DNA from: an uncultured Collinsella sp.
GTDB taxonomy: Bacteria; Actinomycetota; Coriobacteriia; Coriobacteriales; Coriobacteriaceae
Assembly: GCA_902478935.1 (NCBI GenBank)
Contig: CABSMV010000091.1
Location: 1 to 7,653 of the forward strand
DNA length: 7,653 nt
Direction of reading: 5' to 3'
Below are positions 1 through 6,170 of this stretch, in pieces. The translations under genes were made by a program, and so were the position numbers. Under the pieces are notes generated by a model. That model did not search any database. It was not told the DNA's origin and saw only the letters and a program-made list of their open reading frames with translations. The first letter of the stretch is position 1. Each line of letters starts with the position of its first letter.

Positions 1-28
1 TGGGCTCGGAGATGTGTATAAGAGACAG
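1..28 (+). other. Nextera transposase adapter (read-2 side), not genomic
   Basis: Bases 10-28 read AGATGTGTATAAGAGACAG, the 19-base Tn5 mosaic end used in Illumina Nextera libraries. Bases 1-9 (TGGGCTCGG) are the 3' part of the read-2 adapter arm that precedes it. Genomic sequence starts at base 29. Reading through this adapter creates the spurious protein starts MCIRDS and MYKRQ on the plus strand, and it adds the tail LSLIHISEP to the minus-strand oxidoreductase. This is seen directly in the sequence; the adapter identity is standard knowledge. Confidence 0.98.
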
Positions 29-2083
29 CAGCTCCTCGGCGGCAATCTGCGCCAGGATCGTGTCGACGCCCATGCCGTTATCGGTGGCGCCGGTGCCGAT
101 GGTAATGAAGCCGTCCTCTTCCAGGCGCATGTCGATGCCGGCGATGTCGACATTGGAGATGCCCGAGCCCTGCATGGTGAGCGCACAGCCCAGAGCACGC
201 ACGCGGTCGCCCAGGTCGACGGCTAGTGGCTTGTCGCGCCAACCGATCATGTCCATCGCGCGTAGCAGGCAGCGGTCGAGCGCGCAGGCGTTGAGTTTCT
301 CGTTGTAGTACTGCGGCATGATCTCGCCCTCGCGCACGATGTTCTTAAGGCGCAGGTCGGCGGGGTCCATGTGCAGCATATCGGCGAGCTCGTTGACGGC
401 GCTCTCCACGGCAAACTGGCCCTGGGTGGCACCGTAGCCGCGATACGCGCCGCCGCGGTTGGTGTTGGTGTAGACGGCGTCCCAGCTAAAGCGGCTCGCC
501 TTCACATGGTTGTAAATAGGCAGGCTCTTGTGGCCCGAAAGTCCAATCGTCGTGGTAGCGTGCTCGCCGTACGCGCCGGCGTTGGACAGCGTGTGCAGAT
601 CGATGGCCGTGATGGTGCCGTCGTTCATGGCGCCCAGCTTAACGGTCATCTGCATCTGGTGACGCGAGTTGCCCGCGGTGATGGTCTCCTCGCGGGTGTA
701 GCAGCAATAGCTCGGACGGCCGGTCTGCTGCGTCACAAACGCCACGAAGATCTCGCAGCAGCCCGTCTGCTTGGAGCCAAAACCGCCACCGATGCGCGGC
801 TTAATGACCTGCACCTGCGACTGCGGAATGTCGAGCGACTGCGCGACCATGCGGCGCACGTGGAAGGGCACCTGCGTGGAGGTGGTCACCGAGATACGCC
901 CGAACGCGTCGGTCGTCGCGAAGGCGCGGAAGGTTTCCATGGGCGCGGTCTGCGTGGCCTGGCTGGTGTAGGTACGCTCAAAGACGATGTCGCTCTGGGC
1001 GAATGCCTCGTCCAAGTCGCCAAAGTCGCTCGTGCCGCTGCATACCAAGTTGCGCGGGACGTCGCCGCCCTGCGGGAACATAAAGGTCACGTCGCCCTCG
1101 GGGTGGACCACGATGTCATTATCGAGCGCCTGGGTAAAGTCGAGTAGCGGCTCGAGCACCTCATAGTCGACCTTGATGAGCTTGAGTGCCTTGTCGGCGG
1201 CCTCCTCGGTCTCGGCGGCGACGATCGCCACCTCCTCGTTTTGGTAGCGCACGAGGTTCTCGAGGATCAGGCGGTCGTAGGGACTCGGCTGCGGATAGCT
1301 CTGACCGGCGATGGTAAAGCGGCGCTTGGGCACGTCCTCGTAGGTGTAGACGCCCACCACACCGGGCACCTTCAGGGCGCGCGACGTATCGATGGAACGG
1401 ATCTTGGCGCGGGCATAGGGGCTGCGCTTGAGCTTGACGATCAGCGCACCGGCGGGCACCATGTCGCCCGTGTAGACGGGACGGCCCTCGAGCAGCGCCT
1501 TCGAGTCCTTCTTGGGCTGCTTGTGGGTGATTTGCTTGTAGGAGACGCCGTCGCAGCTGGTGTCGTTGACGGGCAGCTCGGGCATCTCGAAGCCCACCTG
1601 CACGCCAGACTCATTGAGGAAGCGCACGATGGCGCGCAGCTGGCTCTCGTAACCGCTGCAGCGACAGAGGTTGCCGGCCAGCTGGCGCGAGAGCTCCTCG
1701 CGCGTGGCGACGAGGCTCGGGTCCTCCTTGGCGGCGCGGGCAAGCGCCAGCACGTTCATGATAAGGCCGGGGGCGCAAAAACCGCACTGCTCGGCGCCTT
1801 CGGCAGCCATTGCGCGGGCGAGCGCCTCGGACTCGGCCTTGAGGCCCTCGAGCGTGGTGATGGTGTGGCCCTCGACGCGAGCGGCGGGAACCGAGCAGCT
1901 CAGCACCGGGTCGCCGTCGAGCCACACCGTGCACAGGCCGCAGTTGGTGGTCTCACAGGCGCAGCGCACCGACGCACAACCCTGCTCGCGCAACAGTGCA
2001 AAGAGCATGGTGTCGGGGGCAATCTGAACCTTGACCTTACGGCCGTTGAGCGTAAAGGAAAGATCGATGAGTTTGGCAGCCAT
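29..2083 (-). CDS. Molybdenum hydroxylase (xanthine dehydrogenase family), fused [2Fe-2S] and molybdopterin subunit, 3'-truncated
   Basis: This enzyme would hydroxylate a purine or other N-heterocycle at a molybdenum centre and pass electrons through two [2Fe-2S] clusters to the FAD partner encoded just upstream. The start at 2083 lies in a TAATG overlap with the FAD gene and has a GAGGTG ribosome site at 2094-2089. The genomic part encodes 685 residues. Residues 1-75 are a plant-type ferredoxin domain (C43, C48, C51, C63). Residues 85-155 hold the second cluster (C100, C103, C140, C142 in NLCRCSGY). From about 195 come the hammerhead and molybdopterin domains, with GGGFGSKQ at 432-439 and RGGAYRGYGATQG at 543-555. 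The reading frame runs into adapter at base 28, so about 270 residues, including the expected C-terminal catalytic glutamate, are missing compared with E. coli XdhD (about 956 residues). The fused architecture resembles XdhD rather than separate XdhA/XdhC chains. The substrate cannot be told from sequence. Confidence 0.93.
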
Positions 2084-2997
2084 TAGCGCACCTCGCTAGA
2101 ATCGACGCCGGGCACGCGGCGGCAGGAATACTCGTCCGTGGCAAACTTAGGCACTTGCACGGTCTCGAGCTCGCGGGCAAGCGCGGCCGAAAGCTCGATG
2201 CCGGCGGCGCGGCGCACGGCCTGGATGGCGAGCGGGGCAGAGATGCGGCGGCGGTAGTCGGCCGAGCCCCACAGGTTGGTGCCGTAGCTCAGGGCACGCA
2301 CGGATGCGGCCAGGGCGCGCAGCTCGTCCTCGGAAGGCTGCTCGTTCACCAGACCGCACGCCTCGCCCTGCAGCAGGGTCGCGCGCAGCGGGCGGGCGCC
2401 TACGGTGACATGCCAGGAGCCGTCCCACCAGGCGGCGGTGACGTTTAAGGAGGGGAAGTCGGTCGCGGCCTTGCGCACGGCCTCATAGCTTGCACGATAG
2501 TCGTGCTTAACGACCACGACGTGTTCGATCACGTCGCGCACGTAGCCCATGTCCACGAACTCGGCGAGCGGCACGCGACCGGCGCCCGTCAGCTCAACGT
2601 AGGAATCGAGCGCCAAAAAGGCCGAGAGCACGTCCGAGAAACCAAAGCGGCCGTAGATGCTGCCGCCCACTGTGGCGGTGTTGCGCAGCTGCACGCCCAC
2701 GATATCGTGGACGGCGAACTCAAAGACATTGTTGACAAGCGCGTTGAGCTCGGCATGGCGCTCGAGCTGGCGCAGGGTGCACATGGCGCCGATGCGAAAC
2801 TCGGTCTCGGTCTCCTCGATCTGATCGAGTCCGCAGGCCGAAAGGTCAATCGCCGTCGCCACGCGACGTGAACCCAGGCGCATCCAGATGCCGCCGCCCA
2901 CAATCTTGTTGTTGCGGTTCTTCTGTAAGAGCTCATAGGCTTCGGCCGCGCTTCCAACACGGACGTAGGTACCGAACTTGAGCACGTTCTCCCCCAT
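2083..2997 (-). CDS. FAD-binding subunit of molybdenum hydroxylase (XdhB/YgfM-like)
   Basis: This 304-residue protein is the flavin subunit that takes electrons from the [2Fe-2S] clusters of the downstream subunit and hands them to NAD or another acceptor. Residues 33-39 (VGGGIWM) match the first FAD-binding loop of the CO dehydrogenase/xanthine dehydrogenase flavoprotein family. Residues 105-131 (RNTATVGGSIYG, then SDVLSAFLALD) match the second. The C-terminal 100 or so residues correspond to the CO_deh_flav_C domain. The length is typical of the separate subunit (280-300). It overlaps the next gene by one base (TAATG), so the two are translationally coupled. The start is uncertain. ATG at 2997 has only a weak AAAGAG directly before it, and GTG at 2985 would leave GGGGGAG very close upstream. 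The domain order FAD gene then fused Fe-S/Mo gene matches ygfM-xdhD of E. coli. Confidence 0.92.
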   Translation of the reverse strand: MGENVLKFGTYVRVGSAAEAYELLQKNRNNKIVGGGIWMRLGSRRVATAIDLSACGLDQIEETETEFRIGAMCTLRQLERHAELNALVNNVFEFAVHDIVGVQLRNTATVGGSIYGRFGFSDVLSAFLALDSYVELTGAGRVPLAEFVDMGYVRDVIEHVVVVKHDYRASYEAVRKAATDFPSLNVTAAWWDGSWHVTVGARPLRATLLQGEACGLVNEQPSEDELRALAASVRALSYGTNLWGSADYRRRISAPLAIQAVRRAAGIELSAALARELETVQVPKFATDEYSCRRVPGVDSSEVR

Positions 2998-3021
2998 CTC
3001 TTTACTTGTCCAGTACTTTTA

Positions 3022-3030
3022 AGTGTACCA
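3022..3030 (-). promoter_or_regulatory. Possible extended -10 promoter and palindrome before the hydroxylase pair
   Basis: On the minus strand TGGTACACT (3030-3022) fits an extended -10 element (TGnTAtAaT with two mismatches), about 25 bases before the FAD subunit start. I see no convincing -35 box. The -10 lies within an imperfect palindrome at 3012-3027 (GTAC arms at both ends, ACTT/AAGT inside) that could be an operator for a purine or redox regulator. This is inference only. Confidence 0.3.
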
Positions 3031-3076
3031 AACGAGGAGCCGCACACCGTTTTAGGACAAAATCCACCCACCCATC

Positions 3077-3151
3077 CATAACTTGCGGTGATATACGGAC
3101 TGATTAGCCGTTCTGGGACGCTAAACAGTCCGTATATCACCGCAAGTTATG
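3077..3151. repeat. Long intergenic hairpin with perfect 26-base inverted arms
   Basis: Bases 3077-3102 and 3126-3151 are exact reverse complements over 26 bases. After one A-A apposition (3103/3125) the stem continues for five more pairs (3104-3108 with 3120-3124), leaving an 11-base loop. Each arm begins CATAACTTGCGGTG and ends ATACGGACTG when read inward. It lies between the gdhA terminator and the hydroxylase promoter region. It has no T-tract on either side, so it is unlikely to be a simple terminator. It is also much longer and more perfect than normal regulatory hairpins. It could be a miniature mobile or REP-type element, a processing site, or a bidirectional transcription barrier. 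Confidence 0.9.
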
Positions 3152-3169
3152 AGGAGTCCTCCGGGATAG

Positions 3170-3200
3170 AAAAGGCTCCCAGCCGGAATGGCTGGGAGCC
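3170..3200 (-). terminator. Intrinsic terminator of gdhA
   Basis: Bases 3174-3184 and 3190-3200 form a perfect 11-base-pair GC-rich stem (GGCTCCCAGCC against GGCTGGGAGCC) with a five-base loop. On the minus strand the stem is followed by TTTTCTAT. It begins 27 bases after the gdhA stop codon. The plus-strand side has no T-tract, so termination is expected for gdhA transcription only. Confidence 0.88.
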
Positions 3201-3227
3201 TCATCACAGGCTATGTCGAGCGAAGAT

Positions 3228-4583
3228 TTAGCAGACGCCCTGGGCGAGCATGGCGTCGGCGACCTTCAGGAAGCCGGCGATGTTGGCGCCCATGACGAAG
3301 TTGCCCTCCTGGCCATACTCCTTGGCGGTGTCGTCCACGTTGTGGAACATGCCGCGCATGAGCTGCTCGAGCTTGCCGTCGACCTCCTCGAAGGTCCAGG
3401 ACAGGTGCTCGGCGTTCTGGCTCATCTCCAGACCGGACACGAGCACGCCACCGGCGTTGGCAGCCTTACCGGGCATAAAGGCGACGCCGTGCTCCTGGAA
3501 GTAGGTCGTGGCCTCGATGGTCGTGGGCATGTTCGCGCCCTCGCCGACCACCTTGCAGCCGTTGGCGACGAGCGCCTGGGCGTCCTCGAGCAGCAGCGTG
3601 TTCTCGCGAGCGCAGGGCAGCGCGATGTCACAGGGCAGCTGCCACACGCCGCGGCCGTCACCCTCGTGCCACGTGGCATTGGGCTTCTCGTCGACGTACA
3701 TGGCGAGCGTAACGCCCTTGTCGTGGCCGGAGCGCTTCTTGTTGTAGACATGCTCGAGCACGGTGTAGTCGATGCCGTCGGGATCCTCGACCCAGCCGTG
3801 GGTATCGGAGCAGGCGAGCACCTTGCCGCCGAGCTGAGTGACCTTCTGGACCGCGTAGATAGCGACGTTGCCGGAACCGTGAACGACGACGTTCTTGCCC
3901 TCGAAGGAGTCGCCGCGGCTCTTAAGGTACTCGTCCACAAAGTAGGCCAGACCGTAACCGGTGGCCTCGGTACGGGCGAGCGAGCCGCCAAAGGAGAGGC
4001 CCTTGCCGGTAAGAACGCCGGTCCACTCGTTGGTCAGGCGCTTGTACTGACCGAACAGGTAGGCAACCTCGCGGCCGCCAACGCCCAGGTCGCCGGCGGG
4101 AACGTCGGTGTTGGGGCCGATGTGGCGATAGAGCTCGGTCATGAAGGACTGGCAGAAGTGCATGATCTCGTTGTTGGACTTGCCCTTGGGGTCAAAGTCG
4201 GAGCCGCCCTTGCCGCCGCCCATGGGAAGGGTGGTCAGGCTGTTCTTGAGGATCTGCTCCAGGCCCAGGAACTTGAGCATACCCAGGGTGACCGTCGGGT
4301 TAAAGCGCAGGCCGCCCTTGTAGGGTCCAATGGCAGAGTTGAACTCGACGCGATAGCCGCGGTTGACCTGAACCTTGCCCTGGTCGTCGACCCAGGGAAC
4401 ACGGAACATGACGATGCGCTCGGGCTCGACGAGGCGCTCCAGCAGGGCGGCCTCCTCGTACTCGGGGTGGGCGTCGAGCGCCGGCTGGATGGTGCCGAGG
4501 ATCTCGGTCGCGGCCTGGATGAACTCAGGCTGCTCGGGATAGCGGGCCTTGAGCTCTTCGAGAACTTTCTGCGTGTAGCTCAT
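3228..4583 (-). CDS. gdhA: Glutamate dehydrogenase, hexameric bacterial type
   Basis: This enzyme interconverts 2-oxoglutarate plus ammonium and glutamate using NAD(P)H in the cytoplasm. It links nitrogen assimilation, or amino-acid fermentation, to the TCA intermediates. The protein has 451 residues, the usual length of the short hexameric family (E. coli 447). Visible active-site residues are K89 (GPYKGG), K113, K125 (PMGGGKGG) and D165 (PAGDLG). These sit at the positions I recall for the Clostridium symbiosum enzyme. The dinucleotide-binding fold begins at about 231 with GSGNVA at 236-241. The SD after the second strand (259-260) is more like NADP-using members, but cofactor choice is not certain. 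Start 4583 is chosen because GGAGGAA lies two bases upstream (4592-4586) and the protein then begins MSYTQKVLEEL like homologues. An in-frame ATG at 4631 lacks such support. It is a single-gene unit with its own terminator. Confidence 0.97.
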   Translation of the reverse strand: MSYTQKVLEELKARYPEQPEFIQAATEILGTIQPALDAHPEYEEAALLERLVEPERIVMFRVPWVDDQGKVQVNRGYRVEFNSAIGPYKGGLRFNPTVTLGMLKFLGLEQILKNSLTTLPMGGGKGGSDFDPKGKSNNEIMHFCQSFMTELYRHIGPNTDVPAGDLGVGGREVAYLFGQYKRLTNEWTGVLTGKGLSFGGSLARTEATGYGLAYFVDEYLKSRGDSFEGKNVVVHGSGNVAIYAVQKVTQLGGKVLACSDTHGWVEDPDGIDYTVLEHVYNKKRSGHDKGVTLAMYVDEKPNATWHEGDGRGVWQLPCDIALPCARENTLLLEDAQALVANGCKVVGEGANMPTTIEATTYFQEHGVAFMPGKAANAGGVLVSGLEMSQNAEHLSWTFEEVDGKLEQLMRGMFHNVDDTAKEYGQEGNFVMGANIAGFLKVADAMLAQGVC

Positions 4584-4649
4584 GCTTCCTCCAATTGATG
4601 GAAAAGAAAAGTGTCGTTCGAGGCGCCCCATGCGCCGCGAGCTTTATCG

Positions 4650-4679
4650 AGTATGGATAATATCGCACTGTTGCAGCAA
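4650..4679 (-). promoter_or_regulatory. gdhA: Weak candidate gdhA promoter
   Basis: On the minus strand TTGCTG (4679-4674) and CATACT (4655-4650) are 18 bases apart, and would give a leader of about 60 bases before gdhA. Both boxes match the sigma-70 consensus poorly (3/6 and 4/6). A TATTAT about 11 bases from the same -35 is an alternative with bad spacing. The leader also contains a small GGCGC/GCGCC hairpin at 4622-4636. The rest of the gene-free stretch 4584-4796 shows no gene. Confidence 0.25.
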
Positions 4680-4756
4680 AGTTTCGCATAAGCCGACGAG
4701 CAGATGTTTCGTTTTGATTACGATGCAGGTAGAAGCGTTTTTGAGTGCCTGACGTG

Positions 4757-4782
4757 CAAAACCTGTGTTTCAAACCTGTTTC
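4757..4782. repeat. Short imperfect tandem repeat
   Basis: CAAAACCTGTGTTT (4757-4770) is followed directly by CAAACCTGTTTC (4771-4782), two imperfect copies of CAAACCTGTTT. The repeat sits next to the possible REP-like element at 4797-4841, in the intergenic stretch between gdhA and the Se/S-carrier-like gene. Two copies are too few to call an array. It may be a remnant of a mobile or repeated element. Confidence 0.5.
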
Positions 4783-4796
4783 GTCCACGTGTTCCA

Positions 4797-4841
4797 AACC
4801 ACAACAAAGGTGCCTGTCCCCAATGTGGTGGTGTGGTGGTT
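4797..4841. repeat. Possible REP-like hairpin around the motif GGTGCCTGTCCCC
   Basis: AACCACAACA (4797-4806) can pair with TGTGGTGGTT (4832-4841), ten positions with a single A-G mismatch. The 25-base loop contains GGTGCCTGTCCCC (4809-4821). From memory this core recurs between genes in several bacterial groups, sometimes near REP-associated tyrosine transposases; I could not check that. One arm overlaps the stop codon of the carrier-like gene. There is no T-tract in either direction, so it is not a normal terminator. The hairpin is seen directly; the REP interpretation is tentative. Confidence 0.4.
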
Positions 4842-5235
4842 AGAGGACGAGTTGATGGTAGTCGGCGGGGGTTATGCTGCCCCCGGTGGCAGCGCGGAAG
4901 GCAGCGAGCGCATCGCCCGAGAACGGCATGGCCCAGCACAGCCCGCAACCTGCGGTAATGGAGCCGGGCAAAGGCATAATGCGCCCGGGCACGCCGGCGG
5001 CAAGGCACAGCTGTTCACATTCCATCACATCGAAGGTGCTATCGAACGAAACGATGATCTTGCGTTCGTGGTCGAGGACATCACCGAACGGGCCTTCGCG
5101 GTGTGCCTCACGATACGCCGCGGCGGCCGCTTCCTCTTCCGCAGTATGCCCACAGCCACCGCAGCCGCAGGTACAGGGCTCGGAACCATCGCAAGTGCAA
5201 GGCTCTCCCGTGTCGGGACAAATATCGTGAGACAT
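4840..5235 (-). CDS. Putative Se/S carrier-like (DUF3343) protein with cysteine-rich N-terminus
   Basis: The protein has 131 residues. Residues 59-131 resemble the DUF3343 family, annotated as putative selenium/sulfur carrier-like: KIIVSFDSTFDV, then LCLAAGVPGRIMPLPGSI, then the signature-like AGCGLCW with C97 and C100, then a final alpha/beta segment. The family's biochemical role is not proven. The first 28 residues are unusual: seven cysteines (6, 13, 15, 21, 23, 25, 28) in CPDTGEPCTC and CTCGCGGC patterns, followed by His30, which suggests a metal, Fe-S or selenium/sulfur binding tail. Residues 31-58 are an acidic, alanine-rich linker. The start at 5235 has GGAG five bases upstream. The gene begins 15 bases after the mobA stop, so the two are probably one transcript. 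The neighbours selB, selC and mobA fit a role in selenium delivery for molybdo-selenoenzymes. It looks cytoplasmic, with no signal peptide or membrane segment. Confidence 0.85.
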   Translation of the reverse strand: MSHDICPDTGEPCTCDGSEPCTCGCGGCGHTAEEEAAAAAYREAHREGPFGDVLDHERKIIVSFDSTFDVMECEQLCLAAGVPGRIMPLPGSITAGCGLCWAMPFSGDALAAFRAATGGSITPADYHQLVL

Positions 5236-5250
5236 GGCAACTCCAATCGT

Positions 5251-5883
5251 CTAGGCGAGCAACTCGGCCGCCGCAAACTCCTCGGGCGTATTGACGTTCT
5301 CGAAGCAGAGCGTCGAACCCGCGGCCTCAACGATCTGCGGCTCATCCATATAACCAGCCTGAACGCGATTGATCAGGCAGCGAATACGCTGGCGGTCGCA
5401 GGCGAGCAGCTCTTGGGCAACCGGCGCACACGCGTCACGGCGCCAGACGGCGCAAAGCGGCTCAATCCCCCGCTCCTCGCGCGGCACGCACACGTCGAGC
5501 GCCTCGGCCTCAACACGATCGGCAAGCGCGCCGATGAGTTCCGGCGAGACAAACGGCATATCGCAGGCGACGATCGCCACGAGCGGCAATCGGGCCGCGG
5601 CCAACGAGCTCGCGATGCCGCGCATGGCGCCCGCCGACCCTTCAAGGTCCGTCACCACACGCGGCACCAGGCCGCCAAACGCGTGCTCCTCAAGATAGGC
5701 AAGCTCGCTGGGACGCGAAGTCGTCACGACCAGCTCGCCGGCAACTGGCGCCAGTCGACCCAGCACGCGTTCGATGAGCGGCTCGCCGCAAAACGCCATG
5801 CGCGCCTTATCACAGCCCATGCGCGAGGACAGCCCACCCGCTTGGACGACACAAGAAAGATCGGCACGTCTTACGGTAGTCAT
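5251..5883 (-). CDS. mobA: Molybdenum cofactor guanylyltransferase (MobA-type)
   Basis: MobA transfers GMP from GTP to molybdopterin-molybdenum, giving the guanine dinucleotide cofactor used by DMSO-reductase-family enzymes such as formate dehydrogenase. The 210-residue protein has the nucleotidyltransferase signature AGGLSSRMGCDKA at 15-27, the metal-binding CDMPFV at 107-112, and the C-terminal ENVNTPEE at 195-202. AGG and DK in the first motif favour MobA over the cytidylyltransferase MocA, but this is not decisive. Start 5883 is chosen because GGAGGTG lies upstream (5898-5892) and the conserved fold begins at once. The reading frame stays open back to 6156, across selC, so longer starts are artefacts. 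Downstream, the carrier-like gene follows after 15 bases. Position between tRNA-Sec and that gene suggests service to a selenocysteine-containing molybdoenzyme. Confidence 0.92.
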   Translation of the reverse strand: MTTVRRADLSCVVQAGGLSSRMGCDKARMAFCGEPLIERVLGRLAPVAGELVVTTSRPSELAYLEEHAFGGLVPRVVTDLEGSAGAMRGIASSLAAARLPLVAIVACDMPFVSPELIGALADRVEAEALDVCVPREERGIEPLCAVWRRDACAPVAQELLACDRQRIRCLINRVQAGYMDEPQIVEAAGSTLCFENVNTPEEFAAAELLA

Positions 5884-5920
5884 ACGGCAAAACACCTCCA
5901 TCGGCATGCTCGAAACCCGG

Positions 5921-5974
5921 TGCACGAAGCTAAATACAGCCACCGAAATAGCAGCGCTACGATAAGCTCGTGCA
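5921..5974 (-). promoter_or_regulatory. Hairpin in the mobA leader
   Basis: On the minus strand TGCACGAGCT (5974-5965) pairs with AGCTTCGTGCA (5931-5921), ten base pairs with one bulged T. The loop of about 33 bases can form a small inner stem, TAGC/GCTA. It ends some 23 bases before the mobA ribosome site. It could be a second termination or attenuation structure, or an RNA leader element. It is too short to be a molybdenum-cofactor riboswitch as usually drawn. Confidence 0.45.
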
Positions 5975-6029
5975 AAAACAAAACAGCGCCTTTGCGGCAC
6001 GCAGCAAGACCGCGAGCACAAAAGCGCTG
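5974..6029 (-). terminator. Likely terminator after selC
   Basis: Read on the minus strand, CAGCGC plus TTT (6029-6021) pairs with AAA plus GGCGCTG (5993-5984), nine base pairs with one bulged C. The loop is about 27 bases, and TTTTGTTTTT follows (5983-5974). It starts nine bases after the CCA end of the tRNA. The T-tract is good but the large loop makes it a weaker terminator, so some read-through into mobA is possible. Confidence 0.6.
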
Positions 6030-6037
6030 GTAGCATA

Positions 6038-6134
6038 TGGCGGGAACGTATGTGAATCGAACACATCCAAGACGTTTTGCACGCCTCGCAACGGTTTTGA
6101 GGACCGCGGAGCCCACCGGAGCCCATCCGTTCCC
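6038..6134 (-). tRNA. selC: tRNA-Sec (anticodon UCA)
   Basis: This is the tRNA that carries serine, then selenocysteine, to UGA codons. The 97 bases fold as a tRNA-Sec. The acceptor stem has seven Watson-Crick pairs (6134-6128 with 6042-6048) plus a G-A apposition (6127/6049). The D stem has six pairs, GGGCTC/GGGCTC, with a four-base CGGT loop. The anticodon stem is GCGGT/ACCGT with loop CCTCAAA, placing UCA at 6100-6098. A long variable arm follows, with GAGGCGT/ACGTCTT and loop GCAAA. The T arm is ATGTG, TTCGATT, CACAT. The discriminator is G6041 and CCA is encoded (6040-6038). The long acceptor, six-pair D stem, long variable arm and UCA anticodon together are diagnostic. It starts 36 bases after selB ends. 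Confidence 0.96.
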
Positions 6135-6146
6135 AAGTGCGGCGGT

Positions 6147-6155
6147 ATTTTACCA
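6147..6155 (-). promoter_or_regulatory. Extended -10 promoter for selC
   Basis: On the minus strand TGGTAAAAT (6155-6147) matches an extended -10 box (TGn plus TAAAAT, five of six to TATAAT). It ends 12 bases before the first base of selC, a suitable distance for a start at or just before the tRNA. The sequence that would hold a -35 box (GCTAGA, at the selB stop) has no match, which is common for extended -10 promoters. The surrounding GGTA-AAA-TACC is a small palindrome. Confidence 0.55.
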
Positions 6156-6170
6156 AACCGAGCAGCCGAT

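Noticed and set aside
12..308. Plus-strand reading frames beginning MCIRDS and MYKRQ
   Set aside because: Their starts are translated Nextera adapter, and the remainder is antisense to the molybdenum hydroxylase gene.
29..2083. Reading the two end genes as pseudogenes or natural truncations
   Set aside because: Both are cut exactly at adapter junctions and their frames are intact up to that point.
371..2086. Long plus-strand frames at 371-1147 and 1241-2086
   Set aside because: They are antisense shadows of the high-GC oxidoreductase gene, with low-complexity Gly/Ala/His-rich composition and no recognisable domain.
3213..4598. 461-residue plus-strand frame
   Set aside because: It mirrors gdhA almost exactly. 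Codon bias in high-GC genes keeps the opposite strand open, and the minus-strand product is an unmistakable glutamate dehydrogenase.
4584..4631. Longer glutamate dehydrogenase start at 4631
   Set aside because: GGAGGAA just before 4583 and the family-like N-terminus MSYTQKV favour the shorter protein.
4757..4782. CRISPR-like repeat
   Set aside because: There are only two short, imperfect, directly adjacent copies with no spacers.
4840..5883. Selenocysteine (in-frame UGA) in mobA or the carrier-like gene
   Set aside because: Both genes end in TAG or TAA with complete domains, so there is no UGA codon to read through.
4765..6033. 422-residue plus-strand frame
   Set aside because: It runs antisense across mobA and the Se/S-carrier-like gene, ends just short of selC, and is Arg/His-rich without any motif.
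5884..6156. N-terminal extension of MobA starting at 6156
   Set aside because: The extension would translate through tRNA-Sec and its terminator. The conserved fold starts at MTTVRRADL with a ribosome site upstream.
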